Part shown: one piece after another, positions 55,832-64,000 of the stretch
Layout: every line of letters begins with the position of its first letter
Numbering within the stretch: the stretch's first letter is position 1
Assembly (NCBI RefSeq): GCF_038502225.1
Contig: NC_091353.1
Span: 1,261,312-1,325,311 of the forward strand
Reading direction: 5' to 3'
Length of the DNA: 64,000 nucleotides
Source of the DNA: Cherax quadricarinatus
Taxonomy: Eukaryota; Arthropoda; Malacostraca; Decapoda; Parastacidae
Position numbers and translations under genes: made by a program
The notes under the pieces: model-generated
Seen by the model: the letters and a program-made list of their open reading frames with translations, nothing else
What the model was told of the DNA's origin: nothing
Databases searched by the model: none

Positions 55832-56310
55832 TGTCACGTGAACATTGGTCAGTGCTATTTCGACCTGGGAGAGTTCATCCACTCAACCAGTAGAGGTGAA
55901 AGACTTAGCTTCCACTGACTTCCCAAATGAAGTTACAAGTTTGTTGCTTCTGTTGAACAAATAGGTTCAGCCAATGAGAAGGTGGGTCTGACAATTGTGG
56001 AGGTGACATGGTCACCACTCACATTCCACCCTCGTCATTTCCATTCTAGAGCTGGTTGAACACGGTTGTCCATCCTGTCTCCAGGTTGTGTCTTTGCCTC
56101 TTAATTTACCGTGTGGTACACATACATTTCTGTGTGTGTGTCTCAATTCTACATACATTTCCAACTGTATATAGTGTACATACTTGTAAATACTTATAAT
56201 CGCACTTGGTGAAAGAAAATATAATTCAAAGTCATTCAGCTGTGTTTGTTCTGCTCCTTGCTCCACTTTACACCCAGAATAACAGACCTTATTGTTCCTG
56301 GGTTGTAATA
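55832..56310 (+). repeat. 3' LTR of the LTR retrotransposon
   Basis: Starts TGTCACGTG after the purine tract and ends near GGGTTGTAATA. The last 350 bp match the fragment at 16340-16665. Contains GTATATAGTGTACATA, a possible TATA region, and a short GTGTGTGTGT. No 5' LTR is seen in the window. Confidence 0.62.
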
Positions 56311-56547
56311 GTTACCGAGCATCATGTTGGATACTGGAAAGGAGGACCACTAACATTCAGTATTCATGGAAGCACTAGAGTATTTTACATGCATAATTTT
56401 ATATGGGGACTGTGTCATAAGGGATATTGATTGTGCTGGGCGGGAAGACCTGCCTGATAAGACTACTTGAAGTAATTATTGAGCAGTAAAGGAACTTTAT
56501 ATCTCTGAAGCATTCTGAAGATAAGGACCCTATGTTATAAAGATTTG

Positions 56548-56550
<3 letters not shown>

Positions 56551-56626
<76 letters not shown>

Positions 56627-56672
56627 ACACACACACATACACACACACACACACACACGCACACACACACCC

Positions 56673-56706
<34 letters not shown>

Positions 56707-56709
56707 CAC

Positions 56710-56773
<64 letters not shown>

Positions 56774-56816
56774 CACACACCACACACCACGCACCACACA
56801 CACACACACACACACC

Positions 56817-56872
<56 letters not shown>
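56551..56872. repeat. (AC)n compound microsatellite
   Basis: About 320 bp of AC units with scattered single-base changes (ACGC, ACCC, ATCAC). It ends where a LINE tail starts. Confidence 0.96.
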
Positions 56873-56875
<3 letters not shown>

Positions 56876-56992
56876 GTAAGATTAAGCTCTTGGAGCCGGA
56901 AAAGAGTGGACATATTAACGACCAGCTAAGAGGCGGGGACGTGAGCTACGACTCGATTCTTGCAATTACAAATAGGTGACTACAAATAGTTG

Positions 56993-56998
<6 letters not shown>
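56873..56998 (+). pseudogene. CR1-like LINE 3' tail between (AC)n tracts, copy 1
   Basis: CTGGTAAGATTAAGCTCTTG, AAGAGGCGGGGACGTGAGCT, ACGACTCGATTCTTGCAATT and ACAAATAGGTGACTACAAAT match the last 125 bp of the LINE (TTGATAAAGCTCATGGAGCG, AAGAGGCGGGGCCAGGAGCT, ACTCGACCCCTGCAACCAC, ACAAATAGGTGAGTAC). 5'-truncated, with (AC)n on both sides. Confidence 0.82.

Positions 56999-57074
<76 letters not shown>
56999..57074. repeat. (AC)n microsatellite
   Basis: About 38 AC units between the two identical LINE tails. Confidence 0.97.
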
Positions 57075-58264
<1,190 letters not shown>

Positions 58265-58560
58265 TGGTCATCGACACCATGCCCAGCCCTTTTAGGGTAG
58301 GGTAGGTGCCTGAGCCCAAGCTTGCAGCTCATAAGCCTGTCATTCCTATTAGCCCCCTTGGGGCGGGGATGGCAGATCAGAGACGCCTAGCTTGTGGCTA
58401 GGCCTGGGGACAGTTGGTCCCAAAGATGAAGAGGTACTTGTGCCTCCTCCCATGGGAGACTTAGGTCTCAGACACTCCCTAAAGAGGGAGCCAAGGCCGG
58501 GTCACCACTTGGAAAAGGCCCGGGCCGGGAGAATACCGGCTAATCTTTAACAATACTAAT
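58265..58560. repeat. GC-richer repeat-like segment, unclassified
   Basis: CCCTTGGGGCGGGGATGGCA, GCTAGGCCTGGGGACAGTTG, GGAGCCAAGGCCGGGTCACC and GGCCCGGGCCGGGAGAATAC stand out from the AT-rich flanks. It looks like part of a dispersed element (for example a LINE 5' UTR), but nothing in the window confirms it. Confidence 0.4.
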
Positions 58561-58596
58561 AATGCACTACTCCTCCTCTCAGCACATAAACACTAA

Positions 58597-58814
58597 GTGT
58601 CCCGTAGCTAGCTCACACACTGAGGTCCGGAGTTCGAATCTCCGGTACGGCTGGAAAACATTAGGACGTTTCCATAAGACACCTGCTGTCCCCGTTCACC
58701 CATCAGTATAAAATGGGTACCTGAGTGTTAGTGGACTGGTGTGGGTCGCATCCTGGGACAAAACTGACCTAATTGGTCTGTAGACCTTGTACATGTACTT
58801 GTAGTAAATAACGA
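58597..58814 (+). mobile_element. tRNA-derived SINE with (ATT)n tail
   Basis: TAGCTAGCTCACACACTGAG holds an A-box-like region and CCGGAGTTCGAATCTCCGG is a perfect T-arm with canonical B box. The body runs through GGTACCTGAGTGTTAGTGGA, TGGGTCGCATCCTGGGACAA and ends GTACATGTACTTGTAGTAAA before the trinucleotide tail. RNA polymerase III would start inside the tRNA part. Confidence 0.8.

Positions 58815-58894
<80 letters not shown>
58815..58894. repeat. (ATT)n tail of the SINE
   Basis: About 27 ATT units. Confidence 0.96.
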
Positions 58895-58895
<1 letters not shown>

Positions 58896-58927
58896 GAAAG
58901 ATATTCTAGGATCAATGTCTATCAACT

Positions 58928-61900
58928 ACACGAAGGACATGACTGCTACAAGTAACATGAAGGACATTACTGCTACAAGTAACATGAAGGACATGACTGC
59001 TACAAGTAACACGAAGGACATGACTGCTACAAGTAACACGAAGGACATGACTGCTACAAGTAACATGAAGGACATGACTGCTACAAGTAACATGAAGGAC
59101 ATGACTGCTACAAGTAACATGAAAGACATGACTGCTACAAGTAACATGAAGGACATGACTGCTACAAGTAACACGAAGGACATGACTGCTACAAGTAACA
59201 TGAAGGACATGACTGCTACAAGTAACATGAAAGACATGACTGCTACAAGTAACATGAAGGACATGACTGCTACAAGTAACATGAAGGACATGACTGCTAC
59301 AAGTAACATGAAAGACATGACTGCTACAAGTAACATGAAGGACATGACTGCTACAAGTAACATGAAGGACATGACTGCTACAAGTAACATGAAGGACATG
59401 ACTGCTACAAGTAACATGAAAGACATGACTGCTACAAGTAACATGAAGGACATGACTGCTACAAGTAACACGAAGGACATGACTGCTACAAGTAACATGA
59501 AGGACATGACTGCTACAAGTAACACGAAGGACATGACTGCTACAAGTAACATGAAGGACATGACTGCTACAAGTAACATGAAAGACATGACTGCTACAAG
59601 TAACATGAAGGACATGACTGCTACAAGTAACATGAAGGACATGACTGCTACAAGTAACATGAAGGACATGACTGCTACAAGTAACATGAAAGACATGACT
59701 GCTACAAGTAACATGAAGGACATGACTGCTACAAGTAACACGAAGGACATGACTGCTACAAGTAACATGAAGGACATGACTGCTACAAGTAACACGAAGG
59801 ACATGACTGCTACAAGTAACATGAAGGACATGACTGCTACAAGTAACATGAAGGACATGACTGCTACAAGTAACATGAAGGACATGACTGCTACAAGTAA
59901 CATGAAGGACATGACTGCTACAAGTAACATGAAGGACATGACTGCTACAAGTAACATGAAGGACATGACTGCTACAAGTAACATGAAGGACATGACTGCT
60001 ACAAGTAACATGAGTAACATGAAGGACATGACTGCTACAAGTAACATGAGTAACATGAAGGACATGACTGCTACAAGTAACATGAAGGACGTGACAGCTA
60101 CAAGTAACATGAAGGACATGACTGCTACAAGTAACATGAGTAACATGAAGGACATGACTGCTACAAGTAACATGAAGGACGTGACTGCTACAAGTAACAT
60201 GAAGGACATGACTGCTACAAGTAACATGAAGGACATGACTGCTACAAGTAACATGAAGGACGTGACTGCTACAAGTAACATGAAGGATATGACTGCTACA
60301 AGTAACATGAGTAACATGAAGGACATGACTGCTACAAGTAACATGAGTAACATGAAGGACATGACTGCTACAAGTAACATGAAGGACATGACTGCTACAA
60401 GTAACATGAAGGACATGACTGCTACAAGTAACATGAAGGACATGACTGCTACAAGTAACATGAGTAACATGAAGGACATGACTGCTACAAGTAACATGAG
60501 TAACATGAAGGACATGACTGCTACAAGTAACATGAAGGACATGACTGCTACAAGTAACATGAGTAACATGAAGGACATGACTGTTACAAGTAACATGAGT
60601 AACATGAAGGACATGACTGCTACAAGTAACATGAAGGACGTGACTGCTACAAGTAACATGAAGGACATGACTGCTACAAGTAACATGAGTAACATGAAGG
60701 ACATGACTGCTACAAGTAACATGAAGGACATGACTGCTACAAGTAACATGAAGGACATGACTGCTACAAGTAACATGAAGGACATGACTGCTACAAGTAA
60801 CATGAAGGACATGACTGCTACAAGTAACATGAAGGACATGACTGCTACAAGTAACATGAAGGACATGACTGCTACAAGTAACATGAAGGACATGACTGCT
60901 ACAAGTAACATGAAGGACATGACTGCTACAAGTAACATGAGTAACATGAAGGACATGACTGCTACAAGTAACATGAAGGACGTGACTGCTACAAGTAACA
61001 TGAAGGACATGACTGCTACAAGTAACATGAAGGACATGACTGCTACAAGTAACATGAGTAACATGAAGGACATGACTGCTACAAGTAACATGAGTAACAT
61101 GAAGGACATGACTGCTACAAGTAACATGAAGGACATGACTGCTACAAGTAACATGAAGGACATGACTGCTACAAGTAACATGAGTAACATGAAGGACATG
61201 ACTGCTACAAGTAACATGAGTAACATGAAGGACATGACTGCTACAAGTAACATGAAGGACATGACTGCTACAAGTAACATGAAGGACATGACTGCTACAA
61301 GTAACATGAGTAACATGAAGGACATGACTGCTACAAGTAACATGAGTAACATGAAGGACATGACTGCTACAAGTAACATGAAGGACGTGACTGCTACAAG
61401 TAACATGAAGGACATGACTGCTACAAGTAACATGAGTAACATGAAGGACATGACTGCTACAAGTAACATGAAGGACATGACTGCTACAAGTAACATGAAG
61501 GACATGACTGCTACAAGTAACATGAAGGACATGACTGCTACAAGTAACATGAAGGACATGACTGCTACAAGTAACATGAAGGACATGACTGCTACAAGTA
61601 ACATGAAGGACATGACTGCTACAAGTAACATGAGTAACATGAAGGACATGACTGCTACAAGTAACATGAAGGACGTGACTGCTACAAGTAACATGAAGGA
61701 CATGACTGCTACAAGTAACATGAAGGACATGACTGCTACAAGTAACATGAAGGACATGACTGCTACAAGTAACATGAAGGACATGACTGCTACAAGTAAC
61801 ATGAGTAACATGAAGGACATGACTGCTACAAGTAACATGAAGGACATGACTGCTACAAGTAACATGAGTAACATGAAGGACATGACTGCTACAAGTAACA

Positions 61901-62800
61901 TGAAGGACATGACTGCTACAAGTAACATGAGTAACATGAAGGACATGACTGCTACAAGTAACATGAAGGACATGACTGCTACAAGTAACATGAAGGACAT
62001 GACTGCTACAAGTAACATGAGTAACATGAAGGACATGACTGCTACAAGTAACATGAAGGACGTGACTGCTACAAGTAACATGAAGGACATGACTGCTACA
62101 AGTAACATGAAGGACATGACTGCTACAAGTAACATGAAGGACATGACTGCTACAAGTAACATGAGTAACATGAAGGACATGACTGCTACAAGTAACATGA
62201 AGGACGTGACTGCTACAAGTAACATGAGTAACATGAAGGACATGACTGCTACAAGTAACATGAAGGACATGACTGCTACAAGTAACATGAAGGACATGAC
62301 TGCTACAAGTAACATGAAGGACGTGACTGCTACAAGTAACATGAAGGACATGACTGCTACAAGTAACATGAAGGACATGACTGCTACAAGTAACATGAAG
62401 GACATGACTGCTGCAAGTAACATGAAGGACATGACTGCTACAAGTAACATGAAGGACATGACTGCTACAAGTAACATGAAGGACATGACTGCTACAAGTA
62501 ACATGAAGGACATGACTGCTGCAAGTAACATGAAGGACATGAATGCTACAAGTAACATGAAGGACATGACTGCTACAAGTAACACGAAAGACATGACTGC
62601 TACAAGTAACACGAAAGACATGACTGATACAAGTAACATGAAGGACATGACTGCTACAAGTAACATGAAGGACATGACTGCTACAAGTAACACGAAAGAC
62701 ATGACTGCTACAAGTAACATGAAGGACATGAATGCTAGAAGTATCATGAAGGACATGACTGCTACAAGTAACATGAAGGACATGACTGCTACAAGTAACC
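58928..62800. repeat. 27-bp minisatellite with 9-bp insertions, frame-preserving
   Basis: About 140 units of GACATGACTGCTACAAGTAA, CATGAAG (27 bp), many with an extra 9 bp (ATGAGTAAC) giving a 36-bp form. One plus frame is open from ATG at 58915 to TAG at 62812 (1299 codons, MTATSNMKD repeats) and two minus frames are open as well. All length changes are multiples of 9, so the frame never breaks. No signal peptide, no conserved non-repeat end and equal openness of the other strand argue for satellite DNA rather than a gene, but a repetitive protein is not excluded. Confidence 0.93.
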
Positions 62801-62819
62801 TGTACATCAATTAGCAACA

Positions 62820-64000
62820 CAGTTACTAGGAGACAGTTACTAGGAGACAGTTACTAGGAGACAGTTACTAGGAGACAGTTACTAGGAGACAGTTACTGGA
62901 GACCGTTGCTAGGAGACAGTTACTAGGAGACAGTTACTGGAGACCGTTGCTAGGAGACAGTTACTAGGAGACAGTTACTGGAGACCGTTGCTAGGAGACA
63001 GTTACTAGGAGACAGTTACTAGGAGACAGTTACTAGGAGACAGTTACTGGAGACCGTTGCTAGGAGACAGTTACTAGGAGACAGTTACTGGAGACCGTTG
63101 CTAGGAGACAGTTACTAGGAGACAGTTACTAGGAGACAGTTACTAGGAGACAGTTACTAGGAGACAGTTACTAGGAGACAGTTACTAGGAGACAGTTACT
63201 AGGAGACAGATACTAGGAGACAGTTACTAGGAGACAGTTACTAGGAGACAGTTACTAGGAGACAGATACTAGGAGACAGTTACTAGGAGACAGTTACTAG
63301 GAGACAGTTACTAAGAGACAGATACTAGGAGACAATTACTAGGAGACAGTTACTAGGAGACAGTTACTAGGAGACAGTTACTAGGAGACAGTTACTAGGA
63401 GACAGATACTAGGAGACAGTTACTAGGAGACAGCTACTAGGAGACAGATACTTGGAGACAGTTACTAGCAGACAGATACTAGGAAACAGTTACTAGGAGA
63501 CAGTTACTAGGAGACAGATACTAGGAGACAGTTACTAGGAGACAATTACTAGGAGACAGTTACTAGGAGACAGTTACTAGGAGACAGTTACTAGGTGACA
63601 GATACTAGGAGACAGTTACTAGGAGACAGTTACTAGGAAACAGATACTAGGAGACAGTTACTAGGAGACAGTTACTAGGAGACAGTTACTAGGAGACAGT
63701 TACTAGGAGACAGATACTAGGAGACTTACTAGGAGACAGTTACTAGGAGACAGTTACTAGGAGACAGTTACTAGGAGACAGTTACTAGGAGACAGTTACT
63801 AGGAGACAGTTACTAGGAGACAGATACTAGGAGACAGTTACTAGGAGACAGTTACTAGGAGACAGTTACTAGGAGACAGATACTAGGAGACAATTACTAG
63901 GAGACAGTTACTAGGAGACAGTTACTAGGTGACAGATACTAAAAGACAGTTACTAGGAGACAGTTACTAGGAGACAGATACTAGGAGACAGTTACTAGGA
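62820..64000. repeat. 14-bp minisatellite reaching the window edge
   Basis: About 84 units of CAGTTACTAGGAGA up to the last base. Variants GATACTAGGAGA and ACTGGAGACCGTTGCTAGGA recur in blocks; the latter is confined to 62880-63120. The array continues beyond the window. Confidence 0.96.

Noticed and set aside
58926..62820. Minus-strand hydrophobic frame (LLVAVMSFM repeats) as a membrane protein
   Set aside because: It is the antisense of the 27-bp minisatellite, and both strands are equally open.

Overview
The window reads as intergenic, repeat-dominated DNA from a large arthropod genome. I infer a decapod crustacean, probably crayfish-like, from the mix of CR1-like and RTE-like LINEs, Penelope-like elements (PLEs), tRNA-derived SINEs with (ATT)n tails, very long (TA)n/(TG)n/(TAC)n tracts and many minisatellites. 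This is recognition of repeat style, not a database match. I found no host protein-coding gene, rRNA gene or convincing functional tRNA gene. Almost every long open frame is a retrotransposon frame, its antisense shadow, or a stop-free minisatellite.

Layout. 0-7.4 kb: decayed LINE ends, inverted-repeat DNA elements, a 22-bp minisatellite and the first copies of a fold-back element family. 7.4-15.2 kb: a block of retroelement pieces separated by long (TA)n/(TG)n tracts. It holds two copies of an RT carboxy-terminal domain, a frameshifted 4-kb CR1-like LINE on the minus strand, and a PLE 3' part with a GIY-YIG domain, an inverted 5' snap-back and a hammerhead ribozyme. 15.9-19.7 kb: fold-back copy, LTR fragment and a decayed LINE with an 18-bp minisatellite inside it. 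20.4-27.4 kb: 41-, 19- and 12/24-bp minisatellites alternating with fold-back elements. 28-31 kb: the largest fold-back element, then an inverted pair of an unclassified 0.85-kb repeat. 31.8-42.2 kb: a LINE fragment set between two (TG)n tracts, two more fold-backs, the best-preserved CR1-like LINE (ORF1 plus a 1124-codon ORF2 with all EN and RT motifs) and two decayed relatives downstream. 43.9-44.8 kb: a TA-flanked MITE and a fold-back element. 45-51.8 kb: one 6.8-kb minisatellite of 29-30 bp units. 52.5-56.3 kb: RTE-like LINE end, tRNA-like SINEs and an LTR-retrotransposon remnant with zinc knuckle, protease motif, polypurine tract and LTR. 56.5-58.9 kb: (AC)n tracts with LINE tails, and a SINE. 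58.9-64 kb: 27-bp and 14-bp minisatellites.

Most interesting signal. About ten short elements (140-930 bp), mostly inverted dimers, carry a type I hammerhead ribozyme (HHR). The core is CTGANGA or its U3/A8 variant TTGATAA/TTGAAAA, then a 4-6 bp stem II with compensatory changes, then GAAA, a self-complementary ACGT stem III, a GTH cleavage triplet and a matching stem I. Seven copies are bounded by direct repeats of 11-15 bp, which I read as target-site duplications. One copy holds a tandem repeat whose unit starts at the predicted self-cleavage site. These look like retrozyme-like or PLE-derived non-autonomous retroelements in fold-back form. A second strong pattern is that CR1-like LINE copies sit in or against (CA)n/(TG)n tracts, often with the dinucleotide on both sides, which suggests target preference.
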